A stretch of DNA of 39,089 nt from Chitinophagales bacterium 62-2 (GTDB lineage: Bacteria; Bacteroidota; Bacteroidia; Chitinophagales; Chitinophagaceae). Below, piece by piece: positions 1-7,972 of the stretch. A model generated the notes under the pieces. The model was not told where the DNA came from and ran no database searches. It worked only from the letters and a program-made list of their open reading frames with translations. The stretch spans positions 1-39,089 of the forward strand of contig MWYU01000739.1 in NCBI GenBank assembly GCA_002050375.1. The letters run 5' to 3'. Numbering within the stretch: the stretch's first letter is position 1; the number at the start of each line of letters is the position of its first letter. The translations under genes were made by a program, and so were the position numbers.

Positions 1-276
1 GAGTATAGCTCCTATTTGTTGTACAGCAAGGTCGGTAAACATCCATTCCGGCCTGTTGTTGCTAATAATGGCAATTTTATCAGCACCTTCTGCTGTCATA
101 TCATTACCGCTAACCCCCAGGTTTAGCAGCCCTGCACTAAATGCATTAACTATCTCCTGAACGGTTTCTGTACTAAACGGTTTCCATGATCCGTCAATTT
201 TTGCTGCCAGCATATCAGTTTTAGGAAATTTGGATAACTGGTAGTCCACACAATCAAACAATCGTTTTATCTCCAT
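1..276 (-). CDS. Long-chain acyl-CoA synthetase (AMP-binding), N-terminal part
   Basis: The window edge cuts this gene, leaving its first 92 codons. The ATG at 276 opens a frame that runs unbroken to base 1. The peptide starts MEIKRLFDCVDYQLSKF and later has the stretch IAIISNNRPEWMFTDLAVQQ. This is the typical N-terminal pattern of bacterial AMP-dependent long-chain fatty acid CoA ligases, in which a KIAI.S.NRPEW motif precedes the first helix of the adenylation domain. The enzyme would activate free fatty acids to acyl-CoA at the membrane using ATP. The AMP-binding signature and the C-terminal lid domain lie outside the window, so substrate chain length cannot be judged. It is downstream of, and in the same direction as, the TPR gene, but a terminator separates them, so it probably has its own promoter. 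Confidence 0.8.
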   Translation of the reverse strand, partial: MEIKRLFDCVDYQLSKFPKTDMLAAKIDGSWKPFSTETVQEIVNAFSAGLLNLGVSGNDMTAEGADKIAIISNNRPEWMFTDLAVQQIGAIL

Positions 277-344
277 AATCTTGTAGATGTTTAAAGTTTA
301 AATGCCCGTATTTAAAACATTAAAGTAGTTAAATTGACACAAAT

Positions 345-374
345 AAAAAAGCCGGTCGTTAATGACACAGCTTT
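345..374 (-). terminator. Rho-independent terminator after the TPR gene
   Basis: Read on the minus strand there is a stem AAAGCTG...CGGCTTT (7 bp with one G-T pair), extended by GTC/GAC around the loop ATTAAC with one bulged T, and followed directly by a run of Ts. It starts about 30 bases after the stop codon of the TPR gene, so it should end that transcript before the acyl-CoA synthetase gene. Confidence 0.6.
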
Positions 375-404
375 ATCAAATAATCTAAGTTTTTTCTTTG
401 CCTG

Positions 405-1436
405 TTACATTGTACGGTACTGTTGCCCCGTAGGAATCTTAAAAACTTTACTTCTTACAAAACCGAGAAAAGTATTCAATTCATCCTGGTGGTATTGCTG
501 CCAGGTTTGGTAAGTTTTTAAATTAGCGGCCGGTCCAAATAACCAAAAGTTATAAGCTTCAAACATCCCTTCCTGCAATAATTGCCTTTGATGTTCAAAA
601 AGCCTGAAGGGAAAGCGGGCGCCATATTTATTGTACCAATCTAAAATGAAACGTGTACGAATAATTGTTAAAGACTCCGGGGTAATACCATAAGCTGTTT
701 GCGTTTGTTGGTTATTTAAGATTTCGGCTACTGCCTGGGTGAACGTAATAACAGGTTTTTGTTTTTTGCTTTTAACAGGTGGAGAAGGAGGAGCAACATA
801 ACCCGAAACAAAATATTTCTTATACTGCTGCAGTAAAAGATTTTTCATTTCGGTGCTTTTCGGTGTAAAGCTTTCCATATTTAAAAACATTTCGGCATAC
901 AAAATGCTCCAGAGAGAATTGCCTGCCCGGGCATATTGTTTTGCTACATGATAATAATTGCTGCTGTGATTTGGCTCTGCTTCTATTCCTTTTTCCCAAA
1001 GTTTTAGTGCGTTGTCTGGTTCTTTTTCAGCAATGAGGTCTCCGTATTCACTGTATAATACGCCGGCATCCGGGTAATTCTTCAGGCCTTTTTTATACAG
1101 TTTTTCTGCCTCTTTATTTTCAGCTATTGCCTTATACACAAGCCCCATCATTTGCAGGGTTGGCACATCGGCATCAGGTCTTTCTGCTATTGGCTTTCCA
1201 ATTTCAAGGGCTTTTGCAAAGTCTCTTTTTAAATAGTACGTATAAAGCAGGTCTTTGGAAATTTCCTGATCGTTGGGTTGTAGCTGCAAAGCCTTGTTTA
1301 GAACAAGAATGGAATTCTCGTAATCACCCTGCTTCAAAAAACCTTTGGCAGTTTCATGCAAGGTTGCGGCATCCGGCGATTGTGTAAAACCTGCTGATGA
1401 AACAAGTAGAAAATATATAAACAAGTATTTCTTCAT
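405..1436 (-). CDS. Exported tetratricopeptide-repeat protein
   Basis: This is a 343-residue protein. The N terminus MKKYLFIYFLLVSSAGFTQ is a plausible signal peptide (basic start, hydrophobic core, cleavage after about residue 19), so the protein is probably periplasmic or surface-exposed. Residues about 25-190 contain several TPR-like helical pairs, for example the segments around GDYENSILVLNKALQLQPN and NALKLWEKGIEAEPN. TPRs normally act as protein-protein scaffolds. The region from about 220 to the end is rich in aromatic residues and does not resemble TPRs; its role is unknown. The partner is not evident from the neighbours. It is followed by a good terminator, and a weak -7-like TACTTTTA lies at 1444-1451 just upstream. 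Recognition as a TPR protein is firm; function is not assigned. Confidence 0.8.
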   Translation of the reverse strand: MKKYLFIYFLLVSSAGFTQSPDAATLHETAKGFLKQGDYENSILVLNKALQLQPNDQEISKDLLYTYYLKRDFAKALEIGKPIAERPDADVPTLQMMGLVYKAIAENKEAEKLYKKGLKNYPDAGVLYSEYGDLIAEKEPDNALKLWEKGIEAEPNHSSNYYHVAKQYARAGNSLWSILYAEMFLNMESFTPKSTEMKNLLLQQYKKYFVSGYVAPPSPPVKSKKQKPVITFTQAVAEILNNQQTQTAYGITPESLTIIRTRFILDWYNKYGARFPFRLFEHQRQLLQEGMFEAYNFWLFGPAANLKTYQTWQQYHQDELNTFLGFVRSKVFKIPTGQQYRTM

Positions 1437-1529
1437 AACAACATAAAAGTAGAGACGAAAGCCGTTTGCCTATTCACAAGTTTTGTTAAAAGAAGTACAG
1501 TAAAATATTTATACCATAAGAAATCCCGG

Positions 1530-2762
1530 TTAGTAAATCAGGTGCGTTAGCAGCCCGTCTCTAAGCTTAGGTTCGAACCACGTACTTTTTGGGGGCATTA
1601 CATTACCGCTGTCTGCAATATCAAATAACTGTTGAATACTTACCGGGAATAAGCTAAATGCGACCGCCATTTCTCCACTGTCAACTTTTTTTACCAGTTC
1701 GTTCAGTCCTCTTATACCACCAATAAAATCTATTCGGTTATCAGTTCGCGGATCATGTATTCCTAAGACTTTTTCAAGAATATTGTTTTGTAAAATGGTA
1801 ACATCTAAAACGCCAATAGGGTCTTCTGAGTAAGTTCCTTCTTTTGCTTTTAACAAATACCAGTTACCGGCAATATACATTCCAAACTCATGAAGCTTTG
1901 CCGGTTTCACTTCCTCTTTTCCGGAGGGTTGTATGTCAAAATCATTACCAATTGAGTGAAGGAATTCCTCAGGAGATAATGAATTAAGATCGGTAACTGT
2001 TCTGTTATAGTCCATTATCTGCAACTGGCTCGAAGGAAAAAGGGTGGTGAGAAAATAATTTGCCTCCTCGGTAGCATTATGTGTGAGCGATGCTTTAACC
2101 TTAGCTGCTGAAGCAGCACGATGATGACCGTCCGCTATGTAAGTGCAAGGTACTTGTTCTTCAAAAAGAGAAGTTATCCGGCTAATGGTTTCGGTGTCGT
2201 TAAACACCCAAATAGAATGTTGGATACCATCGTCGGCAGTAAAATTATAAATGGGGTTCCTGTCTTTTTTCCACTGGTTCACCAGGTTATCTATTGCTTC
2301 AACACTACGGTAAGCTAAAAAAACATTTCCTGTTTGTGCCCCTGTGGTTTTTATATGATTGATGCGATCCTGTTCTTTTTCAGGTCGGGTAAATTCATGC
2401 TTCTTAATAATATTATTTTCATAATCATCAACCGAACTTCCGCATACCAGTCCTGTTTGGCTTCGGCCATCCATCACCAGCTCGTAAATATAATAGCAGG
2501 GCTTACTTTCCCTAAAAAGTATGTTGCGTTGCATGAATGCCTGCAGGTTTTGCTTTGCTTTATCGTAAACTTCCTGGCTATGAACGTCAACATCAGGATC
2601 AAGGTCAATTTCACTTTTAGTAATGTGTAGAAATGAATATGAATTTCCCTGTGCTTCTTTTTTAGCTTCTTTACTGTTTAAAACATCATAAGGTCTTGAA
2701 GCTACTTTCGACGCTAATTCGGCCGCCGGTCTAAGGGCTTTAAAAGGATAAATTTTTGCCAT
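1530..2762 (-). CDS. DUF1015 family protein
   Basis: This is a 410-residue protein matching the DUF1015 pattern from end to end. It has an early IYPFKALRPA segment and the SRPYDVLN motif (about 22-29). Mid-protein there are the strands leading to CTYIADGHHRAASAA (about 206-220), the DGHHR motif typical of the family, and the C-terminal DNRIDFIGG segment. The family is common in bacteria and has no settled biochemical role. In Bacteroidota it is repeatedly found next to serine biosynthesis genes, and here it follows serC by 60 bases on the same strand, so the two are probably co-transcribed. A role linked to serine or phosphoserine metabolism is inference from that neighbourhood. No truncation is seen. 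Confidence 0.85.
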   Translation of the reverse strand: MAKIYPFKALRPAAELASKVASRPYDVLNSKEAKKEAQGNSYSFLHITKSEIDLDPDVDVHSQEVYDKAKQNLQAFMQRNILFRESKPCYYIYELVMDGRSQTGLVCGSSVDDYENNIIKKHEFTRPEKEQDRINHIKTTGAQTGNVFLAYRSVEAIDNLVNQWKKDRNPIYNFTADDGIQHSIWVFNDTETISRITSLFEEQVPCTYIADGHHRAASAAKVKASLTHNATEEANYFLTTLFPSSQLQIMDYNRTVTDLNSLSPEEFLHSIGNDFDIQPSGKEEVKPAKLHEFGMYIAGNWYLLKAKEGTYSEDPIGVLDVTILQNNILEKVLGIHDPRTDNRIDFIGGIRGLNELVKKVDSGEMAVAFSLFPVSIQQLFDIADSGNVMPPKSTWFEPKLRDGLLTHLIY

Positions 2763-2822
2763 TTACGCTAAAAACATTTAGGCTGCAAGATAATGATGCA
2801 TTACTGTTCTTTCTAAGGAATG

Positions 2823-3893
2823 TTAGTTGTAGCGTGATGAGAAATCTTCCATCAATGCTGTAAACGCCTTTACACTGCTTAAGGGCAAGGCATTATATAA
2901 AGAAACTCTAAAACCTCCTACAAGGCGGTGGCCTTTTACGCCATACATATTTTCTTTTTTGCAGACTTCAAGAAAGTCTTTTTCAATATCAGGATTGGCA
3001 GCTACAAAAACAATATTCATCTTACTGCGGTCTTCTTCCGCCACTTTTGCTTTAAACATTGGTAGCCGTTCAATCGCCTCATACAGCAGGCTGGCCTTTT
3101 CGTTATTTATTTTTTCTATCCCTGCAACCCCACCCATTTTTTTAAGCCATCTTAGTGTCAGCATACTTACATATATCGCAAATACAGGTGGCGTATTAAG
3201 CATAGATCCGTTTTCGATGTGGATACGATAGTCCATTATGGTGGGTATTTTTCGGCTTACTTTACCCAGAATGTTTTTATTTACAACAACGAGGTTTACA
3301 CCGGCCGCACCCATGTTTTTCTGAGCACCTGCATATATAAGCGCAAAGCGGTTAAAATTCATTTGGCGGCTTAGGATATCGCTGCTCATATCTGCAATTA
3401 AGGGAACATCCGTTTCAGGAATAGTGTTCCATTGAGTGCCTTCTATGGTGTTGTTTGTAGTATAGTGCAAATAGGCAGCATCTGCCGGAACCGAAAAGTC
3501 TTTTGGTATATAAGTATGATCTTTATCTTTTGATGAAGCCACAACTTCTACATTGCCAAACAGCCTTGCTTCTTTAACTGCTTTTGATCCCCAAACACCA
3601 TTATCAATATAGGCCGCTGTTTTAGTTTCATCTAACAAATTATAAGGCACCTGCATGAATTGAGTGGTTGCGCCGCCATGCAGAAACAGTACTTCGTGAT
3701 GGCTGTCAAGGTTCATCAATTCTCTCGCCAGCGAAACAGCTTCATCCATTATATTCTGAAACAAAGGAGTACGATGACCTATTTCAAGAATCGATAAGCC
3801 GCTGTTATTGAAATTCACCAAAGCTTCGCTTGCCTGCTCTAAAACCTCTTTAGGAAGAATGCTCGGACCCGCATTAAAATTGTGCACCGTCAT
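2823..3893 (-). CDS. serC: Phosphoserine aminotransferase
   Basis: SerC converts 3-phosphohydroxypyruvate and glutamate to phosphoserine and 2-oxoglutarate, the second step of serine biosynthesis; it can also act in pyridoxal phosphate synthesis. The 356-residue length is normal. The sequence begins with the family hallmark NFNAGPSILP (5-14). It has HGGATTQF (72-79), which contacts the cofactor phosphate, and AGAQKNMG with the expected PLP-binding lysine at K192, followed by GAAGVN. The C terminus contains the usual GGFRVSLYNALP segment. The start ATG at 3893 is well supported because the mature family begins within a few residues of it, and a TAnnTTTG -7 element lies just upstream. It is probably in an operon with the DUF1015 gene. 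No phosphoglycerate dehydrogenase gene is present in the window. Confidence 0.96.
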   Translation of the reverse strand: MTVHNFNAGPSILPKEVLEQASEALVNFNNSGLSILEIGHRTPLFQNIMDEAVSLARELMNLDSHHEVLFLHGGATTQFMQVPYNLLDETKTAAYIDNGVWGSKAVKEARLFGNVEVVASSKDKDHTYIPKDFSVPADAAYLHYTTNNTIEGTQWNTIPETDVPLIADMSSDILSRQMNFNRFALIYAGAQKNMGAAGVNLVVVNKNILGKVSRKIPTIMDYRIHIENGSMLNTPPVFAIYVSMLTLRWLKKMGGVAGIEKINNEKASLLYEAIERLPMFKAKVAEEDRSKMNIVFVAANPDIEKDFLEVCKKENMYGVKGHRLVGGFRVSLYNALPLSSVKAFTALMEDFSSRYN

Positions 3894-3910
3894 CTTTAAT
3901 AATTGAAGTG

Positions 3911-3918
3911 CAAATGTA
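3911..3918 (-). promoter_or_regulatory. Bacteroidota -7 promoter element of serC
   Basis: The minus strand reads TACATTTG, an exact match to the Bacteroidota -7 consensus TAnnTTTG, ending 18 bases before the serC ATG. No TTG is found at the expected -33 distance, so only half the promoter is supported. Confidence 0.5.
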
Positions 3919-3954
3919 TAAGAACAGATGGTAATTGCTGATGAAGGCTTTGAA

Positions 3955-4013
3955 ATTGATTGAATTGATTTAGAATAAAAAGCTATTGATTGAATTGATT
4001 TAAATAAAAAGCT
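3955..4013. repeat. Two-copy tandem repeat, unit about 30 bp
   Basis: Two nearly identical units lie head to tail at 3955-3984 and 3985-4013. Each reads ATTGATTGAATTGATTTA followed by an A/T-rich tail ending AAAAAGCT; the second lacks one G. A third partial unit (ATTG) follows. They lie upstream of the serC promoter element. The surrounding 221-base gap between serC and the next gene holds nothing else recognisable. Confidence 0.8.
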
Positions 4014-4114
4014 ATTGCCTGATAAAAACTGTACTTAAGGAAGCTGCAAGCTCGAAGTAATGCATGCACTTTACATTATGCAGGACAAAATAGTGCTTGT
4101 AAAACAAAAAAAGC

Positions 4115-5080
4115 CTATTCGTGCACCCTGCCTTTAAGAGCAGTATTTTTCCAATCTGCATTCAACTTTTCAAATTCTTTCAGGTCTTCTTCGGTAAAAG
4201 CAGTATTATTCAAATTCTTAAGATCAGGCTGGCCGGCATTAATCCATGCAGTGTACCAATAACCCGCAACTGAAGCAATGGCTTGTCTCATCCGCCTTTC
4301 AACCATGTTATTAATTACTTTATTATAAGCCGTGGTAAATTCAGTTGAATATTGCCGCACTAATTTGCCCGACCTTTCTTCAAAGGCATACTTTCTGTCA
4401 GTTGGAAATAGGTTGGTTAGTGCGGCTTCGTCTCTTAATACAGTGTCAGCCGCTGCCCCGCTTTCCAAAACGCGGCTCCAGGTGTATTTAGGAATGTCGG
4501 CAACATAAGCCGCCTTTCCAATCATAAAATCAAATTCATTCTCTGCAAGTAATTCGGGTATACGGCTTTCCCAAAAACCATGAATGCCTCTTTGGTTTGT
4601 ATTTTGCCCATCGTGATTAGAACTTGCATGCAAAGGCACATGAGCATCGGCAATATAATGTCCTATCTCTGCTGAAAGCTTTAAAATTTTAGCCTGGTTC
4701 TTTTCTTTGAAAGCATTAGTGAGTCGTTGTTGCATTATAGCAATCCACCACGGTACAATTCCATTTGCCTGTATCGTATCTTCTGAAAATTTCTGAATGG
4801 CATCTTCCCATTTTCGTGGCAAAGCTGTATAAGGATAAGCGCCATAATTGTCAATATCAATATAATGGCGGGGAGCTTCTGCGGCAATTGCATAACGTCT
4901 TTTATCTGGGTCAACAGAATGATCGCTTAAGAACTGAATGTTCGGTTTATAAAGAACCATCATCTCCGGAGGAAGTAAAAAAACCGCGAAATAATTTATG
5001 CGCTGATGAGCGTAAAAGCCCCAGCAAAAACTTTTAATGCTTAATAATAAGAATAGACCTATAAAAGCTATTCTTCTCAT
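4115..5080 (-). CDS. Exported zinc-dependent phospholipase C / S1-P1 nuclease-fold protein
   Basis: This is a 321-residue protein with a clear signal peptide (MRRIAFIGLFLLLSIKSFC) and then WGFYAHQRIN. In the zinc phospholipase C / S1-P1 nuclease fold, the N-terminal Trp of the mature chain and the next His are zinc ligands, and this protein has W-G-F-x-A-H exactly there. Further ligand-type motifs follow: HYIDIDNYG (about 92-100), GHYIADAHVPLH (about 145-156) and the NxRGIHGFWES segment (about 167-178). These fit a trinuclear zinc site in an extracytoplasmic hydrolase acting on phosphoesters. Phospholipid versus nucleic acid substrate cannot be told from sequence; the all-H/D pattern resembles the zn_dep_PLPC subgroup found in many Bacteroidota. 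Its start codon overlaps the stop of the DUF502 gene by 4 bases (ATGA), indicating translational coupling. Confidence 0.8.
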   Translation of the reverse strand: MRRIAFIGLFLLLSIKSFCWGFYAHQRINYFAVFLLPPEMMVLYKPNIQFLSDHSVDPDKRRYAIAAEAPRHYIDIDNYGAYPYTALPRKWEDAIQKFSEDTIQANGIVPWWIAIMQQRLTNAFKEKNQAKILKLSAEIGHYIADAHVPLHASSNHDGQNTNQRGIHGFWESRIPELLAENEFDFMIGKAAYVADIPKYTWSRVLESGAAADTVLRDEAALTNLFPTDRKYAFEERSGKLVRQYSTEFTTAYNKVINNMVERRMRQAIASVAGYWYTAWINAGQPDLKNLNNTAFTEEDLKEFEKLNADWKNTALKGRVHE

Positions 5081-5730
5081 GTAATAATTTGTTCGTTTAT
5101 TTCTGCTACTCCGCCGCTTACTGCAAACTTCATAGCCTGTGCTGAGGAAATATCGGTTAATAGCTTTGTTTTTTCAATAGGCACTATATATACAATTCCG
5201 CTTAATGCATACGAGTGCGGAACGTAAACTACAACATGATCCGTTAGACCAAAATGCTTAAACTCACCTTGTGTCATAAAGCCCATTCTCCAAACATCAG
5301 CGGCATCAACATTTACCAAAACAGGTTTGTCAAACTTGCGTTTATCGCCTGCAAAGGCTTCAAAAAAATCTTTTACTGAAGTGTAAATAAATTTAACTCC
5401 GGGTGTGCGCTCTAACACGTGGCCAAAAAAATCAACCATTTTGCCAACGATATAAGAAGACGAAATCCAGCCGACTAAAATAACTATCGTAATAACAATC
5501 AAAAAACCTAAGCCCGGAATTTTTCTAAGATTGCCGTTTTCATCCACTTCTATAGTTACAGGCGAAATCGCATGAATAAAACTTGGAAGAATATTATCAA
5601 TATAATTAAATAAAGAAATTACTGCCCATGCAGTTATAGCTATGGGAGCAAGGATAATAAGACCCTGAACAAAATATTGAAACAACTTTCTCCAACTCCA
5701 CCTTGAGAGTTCGTTCGGTTTACTGTCCAT
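5077..5730 (-). CDS. DUF502 family integral membrane protein
   Basis: This is a 217-residue protein. Two long hydrophobic segments (about 17-40 and 74-98) flank a short loop, as in the DUF502 family. The second is followed by the conserved segment leading to RTPGVKFIYTSVKDFFEAF (about 118-136), and the C-terminal half has the VVYVPHSYALSG-type motif with the sequence GIVYIVPIEKT. The family is widespread in bacteria, usually as an uncharacterised inner-membrane protein. It is the first gene of a two-gene unit and overlaps the downstream hydrolase gene by 4 bases. Its function is unknown; the pairing with an exported phospholipase-like enzyme could hint at a membrane-lipid link, but that is only inference. 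Confidence 0.85.
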   Translation of the reverse strand: MDSKPNELSRWSWRKLFQYFVQGLIILAPIAITAWAVISLFNYIDNILPSFIHAISPVTIEVDENGNLRKIPGLGFLIVITIVILVGWISSSYIVGKMVDFFGHVLERTPGVKFIYTSVKDFFEAFAGDKRKFDKPVLVNVDAADVWRMGFMTQGEFKHFGLTDHVVVYVPHSYALSGIVYIVPIEKTKLLTDISSAQAMKFAVSGGVAEINEQIIT

Positions 5731-5925
5731 AATTAGTAAAGGTACACGCCAAAGTAAAATAAAAATGAGGGCAACATAGGCATATCAATAAACAAATGGC
5801 TGCGAAATTTGTAAATGCACAACGATGCGTAAATACAGCTCATCAAAAAAAAGCTAAATAAAAACTTCGGAAACTATTAAATGCAAAAACGTTTTCATAG
5901 TTTCGTGCAGTTTTTAAAAATGCTT

Positions 5926-6549
5926 ATGGACGCAAGAGAAAGAATTTTGATGAAAGCACAGGAACTTTTTAACTGTCTTGGTATACGCCGCGTTACTATG
6001 GATGAGATCGCCGTAAAAACAGGAATGAGTAAAAAAACAATTTATCAATCATTTGAAAATAAAGATGAATTGGTAGAAGCGGTTTTAGAAGAGCACCTGA
6101 AAAAAAATTTATCATTATGCGGATCGAATAAAACAAAAGCCGAAAATGCTGTTCATGAAATTCTTCTGAATATTGATACCCTGCAGGAGTTTTTGGCTGA
6201 ATTGAATCCTGTACTATTTCATGACCTTGAAAAGTTTCATTACGAAGCTTTTTTAAAGCTTTCCCAGCATAAGAACAATTTCATGTACAACACAGTAAAA
6301 GAAAATTTAGAATGGGGAATTAAAGAAGGTTTGTACCGGGAAGACCTGGATGTAGATGTAACAACAAAAATCAGGTTAGAAACTATATTCCTTCCCTTTA
6401 ACCAGGAAATTTTTCCCTTCCGTAAATATAATTTGGTTGATGTGGAGAAGCAAACATTAGAGCATTACCTGTACGGTATTGCAACCTTAAAAGCTCATAA
6501 ACTGATAGATAAATACAAACAACAAAGACTTAAAACAAAACTAAAATGA
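5926..6549 (+). CDS. TetR/AcrR-family transcriptional regulator of the efflux operon
   Basis: The frame is open from an ATG at 5881, but the TetR domain starts at the MDARERILMKAQELF segment, so the ATG at 5926 (or 5920) is the likelier start, giving about 207 residues. The helix-turn-helix is RRVTMDEIAVKTGMSKKTIYQSFENKDEL, the classic TetR DNA-recognition pattern in which the TIYxxFxNKxEL helix reads DNA. The C-terminal half is the variable ligand-sensing and dimer domain. It overlaps the TolC-like gene by 4 bases (ATGA), so regulator and pump genes are in one transcript, which suggests autoregulation. A weak -7-like TAGTTTCG lies at 5898-5905. The inducer is unknown; hydrophobic toxic compounds are typical for such systems. 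Confidence 0.9.
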   Translation: MDARERILMKAQELFNCLGIRRVTMDEIAVKTGMSKKTIYQSFENKDELVEAVLEEHLKKNLSLCGSNKTKAENAVHEILLNIDTLQEFLAELNPVLFHDLEKFHYEAFLKLSQHKNNFMYNTVKENLEWGIKEGLYREDLDVDVTTKIRLETIFLPFNQEIFPFRKYNLVDVEKQTLEHYLYGIATLKAHKLIDKYKQQRLKTKLK

Positions 6550-7937
6550 GTAAACAGATAAAAGTTTTGCCTTATTTATTTCTGTTTCTTATAACGGCAA
6601 GTGCGGTAGCAAAAGCGCAAAGCAGGTACGAATTAACTGTTAGGGACGCGGTTGAGCTGGCATATAAGAATGTGATAGAATTAAAAAATGCACAGGTAGA
6701 TTACAAAATTCAGGAAGCTTTAAACAGGGAAATAATAGGAAGGGCTTTACCACAAATAACTGCGAATGCAGGAACACAATATTACCTAAAACTTCCGCAA
6801 ATCCTGTTTCCAAATGGAGCAGATGCGGGCATCTATAATGTGCTGGTTAAGGAAAAAATATTGCCACAAGGCACGCCCATACCATCACCTACTTTAGTGC
6901 CGGTAAGCTTTCAGCAACCCTGGAACGTAGCAGCAGGAGCAGGATTTCAGCAGCTATTATTTCAACCTGATGTATTTGTGGGAATACAGGCGAGGCAGAC
7001 GGCTCTCGATCTTTCAAATGCTTTTATCGAGCAAACAAAGGAAAAAATAAAAGATAGCGCCTACCGCAGATATTATGCAATCCTGATTGCCCAAAAGCAG
7101 TTATACTTTTTAAATGAAGGCGTGCGGCGGCTAGAAAAATTATATAACGACGATTCAATAATGTTTAAAAATGGCTTTGCTGAAAGATTGGATTTAGATA
7201 AAGTGCAGGTGCAATTGAATAACTTAAGAACTACCACCAGTTTTGTTGAAAGTTCGGTTAACCTATCTTATGCTGCCTTAAAGTTCGCTTTAGGACTTTC
7301 TCAAAAAGACACTGTGGTTCTTAAAGAAGAGTTGACAACAGAAGCCATTAAAGAAAATATGCTCGACGAAAACTTTAAGTATGAAGACCGGGCTGAGATA
7401 AGAACACTTGATTACACAAGGCGCTTTCGTGAGCTGGATGTAAAAAGAAATAAGCTTGGATACTTGCCGACTGTAGCATTGGCAGGCAACTACTCGGTGA
7501 ACGGGTTGGGTCAGAAGTTCTTTACCGACAAAGACACGCGCTGGTTAAAAAGTGCATTCGTCGGTCTAAATCTAAACCTTCCCATTTTTGACGGAGGCCA
7601 GCGCAAAGCAAGGGTAAAGCAGGCGCAGTTGAATGTTGAGAAAATTGATAATAACATTGAAAATGTAAAACAGGTAATTGATCTGCAGCAAACAGTGTCA
7701 AAAGAAGTTCTTAAAAATTCCCTTGTCAATCTTGATACGCAGCAAAGAAATATGGCACTTGCAGAAAATGTTTATAACGCTACCAAGAAGAAGTTTGAAG
7801 CAGGCATTGGATCAAGCTTCGAAGTTTTGCAGGCCGATAACGATTGGCAAACCTCGCAATCAAATTATTTCAACGCTTTATATAATGCTATAATAGCTAA
7901 GATAGGCTTCCAGTCATCATTGGGAAAACTTCAATAA
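6546..7937 (+). CDS. TolC-family outer membrane efflux channel
   Basis: This is a 463-residue protein with a signal peptide (residues about 1-24, ending AVAKAQ). The rest shows the long heptad-rich helices and short strands of the OEP/TolC fold, with two repeat halves. Examples are the coiled-coil segment LVNLDTQQRNMALAENVYNATKKKFEAGIGSSFEVLQ, whose KKFEAGIGSSFEVL end is the standard TolC-family motif before the second barrel hairpin, and GLNLNLPIFDGGQRKARV in the preceding part. Trimers form the outer-membrane barrel and periplasmic tunnel through which the RND pump exports its substrate. The gene starts inside the stop of the TetR gene and is followed after 35 bases by the adaptor gene, so all belong to one operon. 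Confidence 0.92.
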   Translation: MSKQIKVLPYLFLFLITASAVAKAQSRYELTVRDAVELAYKNVIELKNAQVDYKIQEALNREIIGRALPQITANAGTQYYLKLPQILFPNGADAGIYNVLVKEKILPQGTPIPSPTLVPVSFQQPWNVAAGAGFQQLLFQPDVFVGIQARQTALDLSNAFIEQTKEKIKDSAYRRYYAILIAQKQLYFLNEGVRRLEKLYNDDSIMFKNGFAERLDLDKVQVQLNNLRTTTSFVESSVNLSYAALKFALGLSQKDTVVLKEELTTEAIKENMLDENFKYEDRAEIRTLDYTRRFRELDVKRNKLGYLPTVALAGNYSVNGLGQKFFTDKDTRWLKSAFVGLNLNLPIFDGGQRKARVKQAQLNVEKIDNNIENVKQVIDLQQTVSKEVLKNSLVNLDTQQRNMALAENVYNATKKKFEAGIGSSFEVLQADNDWQTSQSNYFNALYNAIIAKIGFQSSLGKLQ

Positions 7938-7972
7938 CCAAAATTAAAAAATCAAAAATTAATACAAGTTAT

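Noticed and set aside
5750-5757. -7 element for the DUF502 gene (TTACTTTG on the minus strand)
   Set aside because: It has one mismatch in the essential TA, and no TTG lies at an acceptable distance.
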